The position numbers and the translations under genes were made by a program. From Rhodoferax sp. (GTDB lineage Bacteria > Pseudomonadota > Gammaproteobacteria > Burkholderiales > Burkholderiaceae_C): 64,000 nt of DNA. The stretch is from positions 186,001 through 250,000 of the forward strand of contig JACKLL010000004.1 of NCBI GenBank assembly GCA_024235935.1, given 5' to 3'. Positions within the stretch are counted from its first letter, which is position 1. Every line of letters starts with the position of its first letter. Shown piece by piece: positions 26,088 through 35,949 of the stretch. The notes below the pieces were generated by a model. That model was not told the origin of the DNA, made no database searches, and saw only the letters and a list, made by a program, of their open reading frames with translations.

Positions 26088-27974
26088 ATGAGCAAGCCAT
26101 GGGGTCGCGCGCTGCTGCGTGCCTGGGCACTAGTTGCCTGCGCCATTTGCGCCAGCGGTCCTGTGCAGGCACAGCCAGCCGCTGTTGCAACCGCGCCCGA
26201 AGCGGCCGCCAGCGCAGCCAGCGAAATCGCGAATGCCATGGCCTTCGCGGTCGAGGTCGAGGCCCCGAAGGCCATACAGGCCTACCTGCTGCGCCATCTT
26301 GACCTGATGCGCTACCGCGCCCTGCCCGACCTCGACGACACCGAACTGGAACGGCTGCAGATTGCCGCCGAGCGCAACACGCGCGATCTTCTGGGAACGC
26401 TGGGCTATTTCTCGCCGGTGATCGAGATCACCCGCAGTGGCGTGGCTGGCGAGCCGGGTGGTGCGCAGCGCACCGTACGCATCGACGTGCAGCCCGGCCC
26501 CCCCACCATGGTCACCGAAGCGGCGCTTGGCTTCAGCGGCGCCATCGCCGAAGACCTGCAGGCGGCCGGGCAGCGCGCGGAAATCTCACGGCGCTGGACG
26601 CTGCCGGCGGGCAAAACCTTTACCCAGGAAGGCTGGGACGATGCCAAGACCCAGGCCTTGCGCCAGCTGGCGGCACGTCGCTATCCGATGGGACGTATTG
26701 CGGCGAGCCGGGCCGAGATCGACCCCCAGGAAAACACCGCCCGGCTGGGCGTGACGCTCGACTCCGGTCCGCTGTACCGCTTCGGGGAACTGAAGATTTC
26801 AGGACTGGCGCGCTACGACCCTGAACTGGTGGAGCGCATCGCCCGCCTGAAGCCCGGCACTGAATATGACCAAACCAGCCTGCTCGAGGCCCAGCAGCGG
26901 CTGCAGGACAGCGGCTATTTCAATTCGGTGGTGATGGAACTCGATCCATCCGCAGACCCCCAGTCGGCACCCGTGCTGGTCACGGTGCGCGAGGCGGTGC
27001 GCAACCGCCTGCAACTGGGGGTGGGCGTCAGCACCGACAGCGGACTGCGCCTGTCGGCCGAGCACACGAACCTGCAACTGCCACTGATCGGCTGGCGCGC
27101 CGACTCCAAGCTGCTGCTTGACGGCGACACCCGCTCGATCGAGAGCGAATTGCTGTCGCAGCCGGACGACGGCAACTGGCGCTGGTCGGTGCTCGGACGG
27201 CTCAAGAACGAGGACGTGGCCAGCGTCAAGGTCCGCAGCCAGATGCTGCGCGCGGGACGCCTGCAGCAGGGTGAGCGCATCGACCGCAACTACTACCTGC
27301 AATACGACCGGGCCACCACCACGGCGACCGGCCTGAACGAAACCGCACAGGCGATCAGCGCCAACTATGCCTGGACGCAGCGCAGCTTCGACCGACTGCC
27401 CTATCCGACCGGCGGATACGGGCTGGGCGTGGAACTCGGCGGCGGCCTGACGCTGGGCAGCCAGCGCGACCCGTTCTTTCGCACCCGGCTGAACTGGCTC
27501 GGCATCTGGTCGCTGGACCGCTCCAGTGATGCGGACAAGGCCGCATCCACGGCCCGCGCCGGACGGATTGCCCTGCGCCTTCAGGCCGGTGCCGTGCTCG
27601 CCAAGGACAGCGCCGATATCCCGAGCACACAGCTGTTTCTGGCCGGTGGCGATGCCAGTGTGCGAGGCTATGGCTACCAGAGCATCGGCGCCACCGAGGC
27701 CAACGGCGTGGTGGCGCCCGGGCGCTATCTGGCGGTTGCCAGCGTGGAGTGGCAACGTCCGATCCTCGTGGATGGCCTGCCCAGCCCCTGGGAGAGCACC
27801 GTCTTCATCGACGCAGGCTCGGTCGCCGACAAGACGTCGCAGTTCAAGGTCAAGGTCGGCATCGGTGCCGGCGTGCGCTACCGAAGCCCGGTCGGCCCCT
27901 TGCAGCTCGACCTGGCCTACGGCGTGGACAAGAAGGCCTTGCGCCTGCACCTGAGCGTGGGATTCACCTTCTGA
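26088..27974 (+). CDS. tamA: TamA-like outer-membrane assembly protein (BamA/Omp85 superfamily)
   Basis: The 628-residue protein has a signal peptide (LVACAICASGPVQA), a linker, periplasmic POTRA-type segments (first at about residues 60-115, then FGELKISGLARYDPELVERIARL) and a C-terminal 16-stranded barrel with GGDASVRGYGYQSIG, the Omp85 signature loop. With TamB it forms the translocation and assembly module for lipid or outer-membrane proteins. It ends at an overlapping TGATG with tamB. Confidence 0.93.
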   Translation: MSKPWGRALLRAWALVACAICASGPVQAQPAAVATAPEAAASAASEIANAMAFAVEVEAPKAIQAYLLRHLDLMRYRALPDLDDTELERLQIAAERNTRDLLGTLGYFSPVIEITRSGVAGEPGGAQRTVRIDVQPGPPTMVTEAALGFSGAIAEDLQAAGQRAEISRRWTLPAGKTFTQEGWDDAKTQALRQLAARRYPMGRIAASRAEIDPQENTARLGVTLDSGPLYRFGELKISGLARYDPELVERIARLKPGTEYDQTSLLEAQQRLQDSGYFNSVVMELDPSADPQSAPVLVTVREAVRNRLQLGVGVSTDSGLRLSAEHTNLQLPLIGWRADSKLLLDGDTRSIESELLSQPDDGNWRWSVLGRLKNEDVASVKVRSQMLRAGRLQQGERIDRNYYLQYDRATTTATGLNETAQAISANYAWTQRSFDRLPYPTGGYGLGVELGGGLTLGSQRDPFFRTRLNWLGIWSLDRSSDADKAASTARAGRIALRLQAGAVLAKDSADIPSTQLFLAGGDASVRGYGYQSIGATEANGVVAPGRYLAVASVEWQRPILVDGLPSPWESTVFIDAGSVADKTSQFKVKVGIGAGVRYRSPVGPLQLDLAYGVDKKALRLHLSVGFTF

Positions 27975-30900
27975 TGGTCCGCGTCGCGTCCCGGCTGCTG
28001 TTTCCGCTGGTCTGGCTGCTTGAGCTGGTGGTGGTGGTGGCGCTGGCCTTGCTGCTGGCCGCCTGGTTCTGGAGCGGAACCTCGGGCTCGCTGGGAACAT
28101 TGCTGCGCGAAGCGCCGGCCTACCTGCCGGCAGGCCAGACACTGGAGGCGCAGGAGGTCCGGGGCAGCATCCGAAACGGCGGCCAGATCGGACGGCTGCG
28201 CTGGAGCGCGAACGGGCTGACCATCACCGCGCGCGATGTCCAGCTCGAATGGCAACCGCTGGACCTGCTGCGCCGGCGTCTGCGGGTATCGGCACTGAAG
28301 GTGGCCGAACTGGTGGTCGACGACCAGCGCCCGGCCTCCCCGTCCGCGCCCGAGCCGCCGCCGGAGATTCTGCTGCCCCTGGACATCGACCTGGCGCTGG
28401 CCGTAGACACCATCAGGCTGACCGGCGCCACCGCATTCGAAGCCCGTGGACTGGCCGCCCGCTACCAGTATGAAGGCCAGGCCCACCAGTTGCAGATCAC
28501 GCAGCTCGCGGTGGCACAAGGGCAGTACCAGGGCAAACTGCGCCTGCAGGCACGGCTGCCGATGGCGCTGGATCTGCAGCTCACCGGCCAGGTCCAGGCG
28601 CCGGTAGGCGATGGCCAGACGATTGCGCTGGACGCCTCGGCCTCGGCCAACGGCCCACTGGCCGGCATCGCACCGCGCCTGGACCTGCAGCTGCTGGTGC
28701 AGCCAGGCCCCGGCAATTCAGGCGCGCTGGTAGGCAACCGCGCCATGCGTGCCGATCTGTCGGCACAGGTGAATCCATGGGCGGCCCAGCCGGTGATCCG
28801 GGCCCAGGCCTCCTTCAACCAGCTCGACCTGGCGGCACTGTGGCCGACGGCACCGCGCACGCTGCTGACCGGCAACACCTGGGTGCGACCGGCCGGCCCC
28901 AACTGGCTGGCCGAGCTGAACCTGATCAACCGCGACGAGGGCCCCTGGGACAAGGGTCGGCTGCCACTGGCCAGCGTCAAGGGACTGGTTGAATATGGCG
29001 ACGGACGCCTGCGCATCGAGTCGCTCAACGCCGAAGGTGCCGGAGGACGCGTACGCCTGCAGGCGCGCCTGGCAGACACCCGACAACTGACCGCAAGCTC
29101 CGGCTGGCAGGGCCAGCTGCAGGTGCAGGGCATTGACCTGGCCAAGGTCTACAGCACGCTGGACCCGGTGCGCCTGGACGGCAGCGTGCATGCGGTGGCC
29201 GCCAAGGACGGGGTGGACTTCGATGCCGCGCTGCAACCCGCGGCCGAGCAGCCACGTACATCCCCGCTGCGCGGCCTGCAGTTGCAGAGCGCTGCGGCCA
29301 AGGGGCGCTGGGCCGGTGGCTGGCTGCGCGTCGAGAAGCTGGACATTCGCACCCGCGACGCCCGGCTCGACGGGCGCATCGATCTGCAACCATCGACGCG
29401 AGACGCGCGCGGCCAGCTCGCGCTGAACGCCCCCGGACTGCAGGCCAGCATCTCGGGCGACATGGCGGCACGCGATGGCAAGGGTATGCTGGCACTGAAA
29501 CTGGACGATGCCAGCGCCACCCGCCGCTGGCTGGCCCGGCTGCCCATGACGCCGGCACAGCTGGACACGCTGGACGTCCGAGGCGGGGCCGATGTCAACC
29601 TGCGCTGGCGTGGTGGCTGGCAGTCGCTGACGACGGGCGTCGGCGTCGGCGCTGGCAGCGCAAGCATCGATGCCGGCATCCGGATCACGCAACTGTCCGT
29701 AGGCACCCAGGGGCAGACGGCCGATCAGTGGCTCACGCTCAGTGCCATCGACACCCGGTTGGCGGGCGCCATCGATGCACTGACGCTGAAGGCCAGCGGC
29801 ACCGTGGCCAGCGGCAGCGCCCAGGCGCAGCTGCAGGCCGCGGCCACCGGCGGGCGCACCACGCGCGGCGACTGGCAGGCACGCATCACCGAGCTGCAGG
29901 TCAAGGCCCGTGACAGCCAGTTGCCAGGCCCCTGGACGCTGACGCTGACCCAGCCGCTCGCCCTCTCGTGGACCGCGCCAGCGCCGGGGGCCTCGGGCAA
30001 CCCCGTTCTTCAGGTGACCGCGGCCCAGGCAAGCCTGGTCGGCCCGGCACCCGGCACGGCCCAGCTGATCTGGCAGCCGATCACCTGGCAGCGCGGCGGC
30101 CGTAACGAACTGGCCAGCAAGGGTGCGCTGCGGGGGCTTCCCCTGGGATGGCTGACCTTGCTCGGCGACACCCGCCTGGCGTCGGCCGGTCTCACCGGCG
30201 ACCTGCTGTTCGATGGCCAGTGGGACGTCACGCTGGCCGACACCCTCTCGGTGCGGGCCAGCCTGGCCCGGCGCAGCGGTGACCTGCGCGTGCAGACCGA
30301 CACCGGCAGCAACAGTGCCCAGGCATCCACCATCGACGCCGGCATCCGCGTACTGCAACTGGACGTCCAAGGCGATGGCGAAGCGGTCGGTGCCCGCTTT
30401 CTCTGGGACAGCGCGCGTGCCGGCAATGCGCAAATGGACGTCTCGACCCGACTGACGCGCACCCCTGAAGGCTGGCAATGGTTGCCGGACAGCCCGATCA
30501 AGGGCAGCCTGCGCGCGCAGATGCCGCAGGTCGGCGTCTGGTCCTTGCTGGCCCCTCCGGGCTGGCGCGTACGCGGCACCGTCGATGCCAGCCTGGAACT
30601 CTCAGGCACACGCAGCGCACCGCAGTGGAATGGCCATCTCGACGCGCGTGAAATGGCGCTGCGCTCGGTTGTGGACGGTATCGAATTCGGCAACGGGCAA
30701 TTGCGCGCCAGCTTGCAGGGCCAGCGCCTGCGCATCGACAGCTTCAGCCTGCAGGGGGCCGGCGGCAAGAGTGGCGGCGAACTCACGGCCACGGGCAACG
30801 CCACCTGGCAGGCGCCCGGTAGCGCATCGGCCTCTGCGCTCGCTGGCATCGATCTTCAGATCGACGCCGTGGCCAAGGCGCTGCGGGTATCGGCGCGGGC

Positions 30901-31870
30901 CGATCGCCGGCTTGCGGTGTCGGGCACGCTGCAGGCGTCCGTGCGCCAGTCGAAGCTGCAGATGCGTGGCGCGCTCAAGGTCGATCAGGCCTTGTTCATC
31001 CTGCCCGACGAGACCGCACCCAGCCTGGGGGCCGACGTCGTGGTGCTGCGCCGCGAATCCGGCGACAGCGCAAAAGCCGACGGTGGGGCGGCCAAGCCGG
31101 TGCCCGACGCGACCCGCGCCAGCGACAGCTCTGCAGCAAAGGACCGCCTGGCCGGCGACCTGCTGGTCAAGCTCGACCTGGGTTCGGATTTCCGGGTGCG
31201 CGGACGCGGTATTGACACCCGTGTTGCCGGCGAACTCGAACTGCGCAGCACGCTGCAACCGGGCGAGGCCCCCACCGTGACCGGCCAGCTGCGCACCGTC
31301 GGTGGACAGTTCAAGGCCTATGGGCAACAGCTCGAGATCGAGCGCGGGCTGCTGCGATTCACAGGCGCCTATGACAACCCCTCGCTGGACATCCTGGCCA
31401 TCCGACCCAAGCTGACCCAGCGGGTCGGCGTGCAGGTCACCGGCAATGCCTTGCTGCCACGGATCCGGCTGTATGCCGACCCGGACCTGCCCGAAGCCGA
31501 GAAGCTGGCCTGGCTGGTGCTGGGCCGCTCGGCGGCCAATGGCGGCGCGGAGGCCGCGGTGCTGCAGCAGGCGGCGATGGCCCTGCTCGGCGGGCAGGAC
31601 AGTTCCGGCGGCATCGCCGGCCGGCTCGGCCTGGACGAACTGTCGGTCTCCGGTGCATCCGATACCGGATCGCCCGGCAGCGCCTCATCCGCCACGCTGA
31701 CCCTGGGCAAACGCATATCCCAGAACTTCTACGTGACCTACGAACGCAGCCTGGCCGGCACACTGGGCACCTTCTCGATCTTCTACGACCTGTCGGAGCG
31801 CTTCTCGTTGCGTGCGCGTACGGGCGAGAAAAGCGCAATCGATCTGATCTTCAAGATTCGCTACGAGTGA
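27974..31870 (+). CDS. tamB: TamB-like inner-membrane-anchored translocation protein
   Basis: The 1298-residue protein has one N-terminal helix (LLFPLVWLLELVVVVALALLLA) and then a very long beta-rich region, ending in the DUF490 domain with GKRISQNFYVTYERSLAGTLGTFSI. TamB spans the periplasm as a lipid-conducting beta-helical groove. Its ATG overlaps the tamA stop by one base, so the two products are made in balance. Confidence 0.94.
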   Translation: MVRVASRLLFPLVWLLELVVVVALALLLAAWFWSGTSGSLGTLLREAPAYLPAGQTLEAQEVRGSIRNGGQIGRLRWSANGLTITARDVQLEWQPLDLLRRRLRVSALKVAELVVDDQRPASPSAPEPPPEILLPLDIDLALAVDTIRLTGATAFEARGLAARYQYEGQAHQLQITQLAVAQGQYQGKLRLQARLPMALDLQLTGQVQAPVGDGQTIALDASASANGPLAGIAPRLDLQLLVQPGPGNSGALVGNRAMRADLSAQVNPWAAQPVIRAQASFNQLDLAALWPTAPRTLLTGNTWVRPAGPNWLAELNLINRDEGPWDKGRLPLASVKGLVEYGDGRLRIESLNAEGAGGRVRLQARLADTRQLTASSGWQGQLQVQGIDLAKVYSTLDPVRLDGSVHAVAAKDGVDFDAALQPAAEQPRTSPLRGLQLQSAAAKGRWAGGWLRVEKLDIRTRDARLDGRIDLQPSTRDARGQLALNAPGLQASISGDMAARDGKGMLALKLDDASATRRWLARLPMTPAQLDTLDVRGGADVNLRWRGGWQSLTTGVGVGAGSASIDAGIRITQLSVGTQGQTADQWLTLSAIDTRLAGAIDALTLKASGTVASGSAQAQLQAAATGGRTTRGDWQARITELQVKARDSQLPGPWTLTLTQPLALSWTAPAPGASGNPVLQVTAAQASLVGPAPGTAQLIWQPITWQRGGRNELASKGALRGLPLGWLTLLGDTRLASAGLTGDLLFDGQWDVTLADTLSVRASLARRSGDLRVQTDTGSNSAQASTIDAGIRVLQLDVQGDGEAVGARFLWDSARAGNAQMDVSTRLTRTPEGWQWLPDSPIKGSLRAQMPQVGVWSLLAPPGWRVRGTVDASLELSGTRSAPQWNGHLDAREMALRSVVDGIEFGNGQLRASLQGQRLRIDSFSLQGAGGKSGGELTATGNATWQAPGSASASALAGIDLQIDAVAKALRVSARADRRLAVSGTLQASVRQSKLQMRGALKVDQALFILPDETAPSLGADVVVLRRESGDSAKADGGAAKPVPDATRASDSSAAKDRLAGDLLVKLDLGSDFRVRGRGIDTRVAGELELRSTLQPGEAPTVTGQLRTVGGQFKAYGQQLEIERGLLRFTGAYDNPSLDILAIRPKLTQRVGVQVTGNALLPRIRLYADPDLPEAEKLAWLVLGRSAANGGAEAAVLQQAAMALLGGQDSSGGIAGRLGLDELSVSGASDTGSPGSASSATLTLGKRISQNFYVTYERSLAGTLGTFSIFYDLSERFSLRARTGEKSAIDLIFKIRYE

Positions 31871-31969
31871 GCGGGATGGCGGCCAAACAGCGGTGATGCA
31901 TCGCATGGGCCACCTGTGCTTCCCGGCCCGCGCGACGCTGCGTCGGCCCTGCTAGACTCGCAACCCTTG

Positions 31970-32044
31970 CTCGCCATAGTTCAATGGATAGAACGGTCCC
32001 CTCCTAAGGGACAGATGTAGGTTCGATTCCTGCTGGCGGGACCA
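31970..32044 (+). tRNA. tRNA-Arg (anticodon CCT)
   Basis: All arms fold: acceptor CTCGCCA/TGGCGGG with encoded CCA, D stem GTTC/GAAC, anticodon stem GTCCC/GGGAC with loop CTCCTAA (anticodon CCT at 32003-32005), and T arm GTAGG-TTCGATT-CCTGC. It decodes AGG. Its 3' end opens the PEP-CTERM region, a position where integrating elements often insert, but no integrase is present here. Confidence 0.95.
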
Positions 32045-32085
32045 GCAAGCGCTGGCCCCACAACCCATCGCAATCCACCAAGAAA

Positions 32086-32111
32086 GAAGGCCCCGATCAC
32101 GCGAGGCCTTC
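32086..32111 (-). terminator. Rho-independent terminator of the first PEP-CTERM gene
   Basis: Read on the minus strand: GAAGGCC, a 12-base loop, GGCCTTC, then TTTCTT. It lies 29-54 bp after the stop of the PEP-CTERM gene at 32140. The second PEP-CTERM gene has a close copy with the same loop core (GATCGGGGCC). Confidence 0.8.
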
Positions 32112-32139
32112 GTCTGCATATCCTGGATGGGCTTGCGGT

Positions 32140-33027
32140 TCAGGTTGGCTTGCGTCTGCGGGTCATGGCAAGGCCACCCAATGCCAATCCGACGAGTGCG
32201 AGACTTGCGGGTTCTGGAACGGCCGCGCCGGCAACTTCGAAGTTGGTCGTCGTTGTAACGCCATCGATCGTCCATGCGATGTTGTCCACTGCACCGTCGA
32301 AGGGTCCCCAACCGCTACCGACGCCAGCGCTGAACCCCAAGATCACCGCATTGGCCAAGCGGCCGGAAGACTGCCATTCACTCAGCAGATCGTACGGCGT
32401 ACCGTCCAAGTCAATATCGAATTCGTTGCCCAGCCCCAGACCGAAATTCCAGAGCTTGGTGCTGGCGTCCACCACCGCGGATACCCATGTATCGGTTGCC
32501 ACGCTACCGCCGCCGTTATAGGCCAGTTCATAGACCAAACCACCCCGATCACCAGTCGTGTTCAGGTTTCCGTCCAGATCCAGCAGAATTCGCAAGGCCG
32601 GATGCTGCCCGGCATTGTTCGTACTGGAACTGCTGCGGTACCAGTCGTACGACATCCCAGTGAAGGTCGAGAACAGGCCGAGAGACCCGTTTGCATAGTA
32701 ATTACCGCCAACTGCCGTGCCGTTGGCAAGGTATTCGATATCTGCCTTGAACGACGAACCGACAGGTCCGGCAACGCCGGACATGTGAACAGAACCATTG
32801 CCCGAACGCGCAAAGCTGTTGTCGATGCCTGCCACGCCTCCGTTTCGCACATTGTTGTAGTACCAGCCGCTTGAGCCGACAGCCTGCCCCTGATTGCTGG
32901 TGCTCGCGTTCGTGTAAGCATCGCCCGGTGCCGCGCCATTGGCAAAGACAATGGTGGCCTGAGCCGATGTCGCAATACCAGCAACAAGCAGCGCGGCCAT
33001 CGTCACCGCCCGAATATTCACTTTCAT
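32140..33027 (-). CDS. PEP-CTERM sorting domain protein 1
   Basis: The 295-residue protein has a signal peptide (VTMAALLVAGIATSAQA), a Gly/Ser/Asn-rich body without Cys pairs, and a complete PEP-CTERM tail: VPEPASLALVGLALGGLAMTRRRK, i.e. Pro-Glu-Pro, a helix and a basic end. Such proteins are processed by an exosortase (EpsH-type) and function in extracellular polysaccharide-linked or floc-forming surfaces. GGAGG precedes the ATG at 33027. A sigma54-type promoter lies 80 bp upstream. Confidence 0.92.
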   Translation of the reverse strand: MKVNIRAVTMAALLVAGIATSAQATIVFANGAAPGDAYTNASTSNQGQAVGSSGWYYNNVRNGGVAGIDNSFARSGNGSVHMSGVAGPVGSSFKADIEYLANGTAVGGNYYANGSLGLFSTFTGMSYDWYRSSSSTNNAGQHPALRILLDLDGNLNTTGDRGGLVYELAYNGGGSVATDTWVSAVVDASTKLWNFGLGLGNEFDIDLDGTPYDLLSEWQSSGRLANAVILGFSAGVGSGWGPFDGAVDNIAWTIDGVTTTTNFEVAGAAVPEPASLALVGLALGGLAMTRRRKPT

Positions 33028-33106
33028 GTCAAAAGCCTCCGATATGTTTACTAGGTGTTGTTGAGAAGTCACATGGGCCTGCTCGACCAAGCGCACTGGA
33101 GGCCAG

Positions 33107-33124
33107 AAGCAAATTACGCACCAA
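33107..33124 (-). promoter_or_regulatory. Candidate sigma54 promoter of PEP-CTERM gene 1
   Basis: On the minus strand TTGGTGCGTAATTTGCTT has GG and GC separated by exactly 10 bases, as required for the -24/-12 elements. Two positions differ from TGGCAC. The same 18-base pattern recurs before PEP-CTERM gene 2. It starts 80 bp upstream of the start codon. Confidence 0.6.
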
Positions 33125-33627
33125 CAAGGTTCAAAAGCGGAAATATTCAACAATTTCAAAGGTTCTTGCACCAATATGGTCATCGTTTCACAGAGTGTTG
33201 CGCATCGAATGTAAGTTATTCCAACATCTTTCCAGTCACGGTCGCCACACGAAATGGCCGTGTTGTGCGGCGCCACTGATGTTGCCCAGCCGACTACCAA
33301 GACTGCAAGGCGGCTCTGAATCGCGCCGGCAGACATGAAATACGCTGCGGCCTCACTTTCATGATTCCAGCGTCACGCCGTGCGAAAGTGACATGCCTGA
33401 GACGACAAGAGACCCACCGAGAAGCCCAAGAATCGAGGTGCTTCAATCCGCATGAAGTCGAATCAACGCCGATTCCAGCGAATCAGGAACATCCAGGGAG
33501 ACCGAAGGTGCCTCAGCCTCAACGGCGACAAGCGACCTTGCATTTGCCGATTGGCTCCGATTGAGTCCCGGGCGATTCGACGTTTCCATCAACTTGCTCT
33601 GCAGGCACAATCACTTTTGCCTCAACC
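33125..33627. other. Divergent intergenic region between PEP-CTERM 1 and the ThiF gene
   Basis: About 500 bp of lower-GC DNA. It must hold activator sites for the sigma54 promoter and the promoter of the ThiF gene, but no single strong dyad stands out. A shared GGT..CAAA continuation next to the promoter (33127-33135) is also found at PEP-CTERM 2. No gene was recognised. Confidence 0.4.
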
Positions 33628-34524
33628 ATGACGACCTTCCCTCCCATGACACAAGCGCCATCCTTTGCCTACGACAAGGCCTTCTCGCGCAACATCGGCT
33701 GGCTCACGCAGGACGAGCAGACCAGGATCAAGAATGCACGCGTGGCCATTGCCGGCCTGGGCGGTGTGGGCGGCGCCCATCTGCTGACGCTGGCGCGGCT
33801 GGGTGTCAGCCGGTTTGCCATCTCGGACTTCGACGACTTCGACGTGCACAACATGAACCGGCAGGCAGGAGCCTTCATGTCCAACATGGGCCAGTCCAAG
33901 TTGTCGACGATGGCCCGCATGGCACTGGACATCAACCCCGAGATCGAACTGCGCCAGTTCCCCAAGGGCGTGCAACCCGACAACGTCGATGACTTCCTGG
34001 ACGGCGTGGACGTGTATGTGGACGGTCTCGATTTCTTTGCCCTGCCCGCGCGCCGCATGGTGTTTGCCAAGTGCCGCGAGAAAGGCATTCCGGTGCTGAC
34101 GGCGGCTCCGCTGGGCGTGGGCGTGGCCTTTCTTTATTTTTCGCCCACCGGCATGAGTGCGGAGGAATACTTCAAGTGGGAAGGCCAGGAGCTGCAGGAA
34201 CAATACGCGCGTTTCATTGCCGGCCTGTCCCCGGCCATGATGCAGCGCAACTACCTGGTGGCGCCGGAGGCGGTGAACTTCCAGGAGAAGCGGGGCCCAT
34301 CCACCGTCATGGCTTGCGACCTGTGCGCGGGGGTGATGGGTGCATCCGTCATGAAGCTGCTGCTGGGCCGGGGCGCACTGCGCGCGGCGCCCTGGGGCAT
34401 GCACTTCGACGTGTACCACCAGAAGCTCAGGTTCACCTGGCGGCCGTTCGGCAATTCGAACCCTTTGCAGCAGTTGCTGCTGAAGTTCATCCGGCCGGTG
34501 TTGAAGGGGCAAGCCCCGCGCTGA
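33628..34524 (+). CDS. ThiF/E1-like adenylyltransferase (orphan)
   Basis: The 298-residue protein carries the E1-like ATP-binding motif GLGGVGG at 43-49, a DFDDFDVHNMNRQ segment with the conserved Asp and Arg finger, and a Pro-rich loop GIPVLTAAPLG. Only two Cys (ACDLC) lie in the expected C-terminal region, so a catalytic Cys is possible but not certain. ThiF relatives activate C-terminal Gly of ubiquitin-like carriers or other acids by adenylation; no carrier gene is adjacent. A second ATG at 33646 is an alternative start, and no clear ribosome site is visible. Confidence 0.85.
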   Translation: MTTFPPMTQAPSFAYDKAFSRNIGWLTQDEQTRIKNARVAIAGLGGVGGAHLLTLARLGVSRFAISDFDDFDVHNMNRQAGAFMSNMGQSKLSTMARMALDINPEIELRQFPKGVQPDNVDDFLDGVDVYVDGLDFFALPARRMVFAKCREKGIPVLTAAPLGVGVAFLYFSPTGMSAEEYFKWEGQELQEQYARFIAGLSPAMMQRNYLVAPEAVNFQEKRGPSTVMACDLCAGVMGASVMKLLLGRGALRAAPWGMHFDVYHQKLRFTWRPFGNSNPLQQLLLKFIRPVLKGQAPR

Positions 34525-34921
34525 GCCGTCGGAAGGGTGAGAAAGGTTGGCGCCGACTCCGGCTCTGCCGCCGCGATGAATGCGGGGCTGTTGTCATGTT
34601 GCCCGTGGGCGCACCTGACGAAGAAGCTCTTGCCCTTTGATGAGCGCGGTCAGGTCGCCCGTGGCCTTCGAAACCCTGAAGAAGCTTTCGCGCTTCGCGC
34701 ATCCTGCGGCTGGCGGTTGCAGACCAGCGTTCAAGCTGATCTGAACCTGACCTCGTCCGGACTGCAAGTGCCCGCCGGCAATCCGGTGGACAGGGACCAA
34801 TCAGCGGATTTTGCCTGCCACGAACACCGTGCAATTCAGGTGCTGGGGTCGCTTGAATGCGGCGAAATCTGGCGGCCCGTGACCACCAGCCCACTCACGC
34901 ATCGCGATACGAAGCAATTAA
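34525..34921. other. Intergenic region between the ThiF gene and PEP-CTERM 2 (convergent side)
   Basis: No gene or recognisable element was found apart from the terminator that follows. The region has no conserved-looking reading frame on either strand. Confidence 0.4.
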
Positions 34922-34945
34922 AAGGCCCCGATCGCTCGAGGCCCT
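34922..34945 (-). terminator. Rho-independent terminator of the second PEP-CTERM gene
   Basis: On the minus strand AGGGCC, an 11-base loop with the GATCGGGGCC core, then CCTTTTAATT. It lies 30-53 bp after the stop at 34975 and matches the terminator of PEP-CTERM 1 in sequence and placement. Confidence 0.8.
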
Positions 34946-34974
34946 CATTTGCATATGCGCGATCGACTACCGGA

Positions 34975-35871
34975 TCACTTTGCCTTGCGCCTGCGCGTTG
35001 CGGCCAGTCCCGCGAGGCCCAGGCCCAACAGTGCAAGGCTGCCGGGCTCCGGCACTGCTGCTACGAAATCGGAGGAAACAAAATCAATCCTGTCCCCACC
35101 GTTGACCAGATTGGACTCCACCCAATCAACATATACCAATCCGTTCCGTCCCGATGAGCCCACATTGAAGTTCAATCGCACGAATTCGTATGGGTCACTG
35201 AACACGAAACCCCATGTCTGGTCTGCGGCCCAATCCGCCAGCGTTTTTTCCACTGAGCCGTTCGGCGTGCCCAGACTGCTATCGCCGTACAACCGAAAAA
35301 GTCCGGTTGTGGCACCAACAGTGTCCTCCAACCATGTTGAAGGGTTGCCCGGATTGATCCGAGAGTCAATGTGCGAAAACGTGTAGTAGCACGCGGACGT
35401 CCCCGTAGACCCACAATTCGACAAGCCGTTAGAAACCGCCAACCCCAAACCCACAGTCCGCAGGGTTGTATTCGGATCAGAGAATGCACGGTACGCAAGC
35501 TCAAAATCAGATGCCAGCAATGCAGAAGCGGCCGCAAAACCATTGGCGTTGTACAGGCCAATGTCCGACTTGCCGGAGTTGCCGCTCGTGCCATCGAGCC
35601 GCACTGCGCCCAGGCCGTTCAAGCTACCGGTCGGACTCGCATCGGGAGAGCCACCAGCTGCATCCTGCGCCACGATGCCCTCCCCGAGAAATTTGATCTG
35701 GGCGTCGATCTGCGCAGGAGTTGCAACTCCGCCGACGGCTGGACGCGTGTCGCCGGACTCCCAGCCGCCTACACCCAAACCGTTGACATAAACAGTCGCG
35801 GCTTGCGCCGGCACGACTGCTGCCGCCAGCAATAACGTGCCAATAGCGCTACTCAAATCATTCAATCGCAT
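34975..35871 (-). CDS. PEP-CTERM sorting domain protein 2
   Basis: The 298-residue protein has a signal peptide (AIGTLLLAAAVVPAQAA), a Ser/Gly/Asp-rich body and a PEP-CTERM tail (VPEPGSLALLGLGLAGLAATRRRK). It shares little body sequence with PEP-CTERM 1 but has the same tail type, the same promoter and the same terminator. It is probably exported and sorted to the envelope or matrix. AGGAGG precedes the ATG. A sigma54-type promoter lies 79 bp upstream. Confidence 0.92.
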   Translation of the reverse strand: MRLNDLSSAIGTLLLAAAVVPAQAATVYVNGLGVGGWESGDTRPAVGGVATPAQIDAQIKFLGEGIVAQDAAGGSPDASPTGSLNGLGAVRLDGTSGNSGKSDIGLYNANGFAAASALLASDFELAYRAFSDPNTTLRTVGLGLAVSNGLSNCGSTGTSACYYTFSHIDSRINPGNPSTWLEDTVGATTGLFRLYGDSSLGTPNGSVEKTLADWAADQTWGFVFSDPYEFVRLNFNVGSSGRNGLVYVDWVESNLVNGGDRIDFVSSDFVAAVPEPGSLALLGLGLAGLAATRRRKAK

Positions 35872-35949
35872 ACCTGAACCTCCTGTGGAATGTTGTCATT
35901 TCTGCTGTCGGGCTCAATGGAGCATGACAGCCCCGCCCAATACCATCAA

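Noticed and set aside
33361..33545. Possible short repeats (GATTCCAGCG-like)
   Set aside because: Only two irregularly spaced copies; no CRISPR-type regular spacing or Cas genes.
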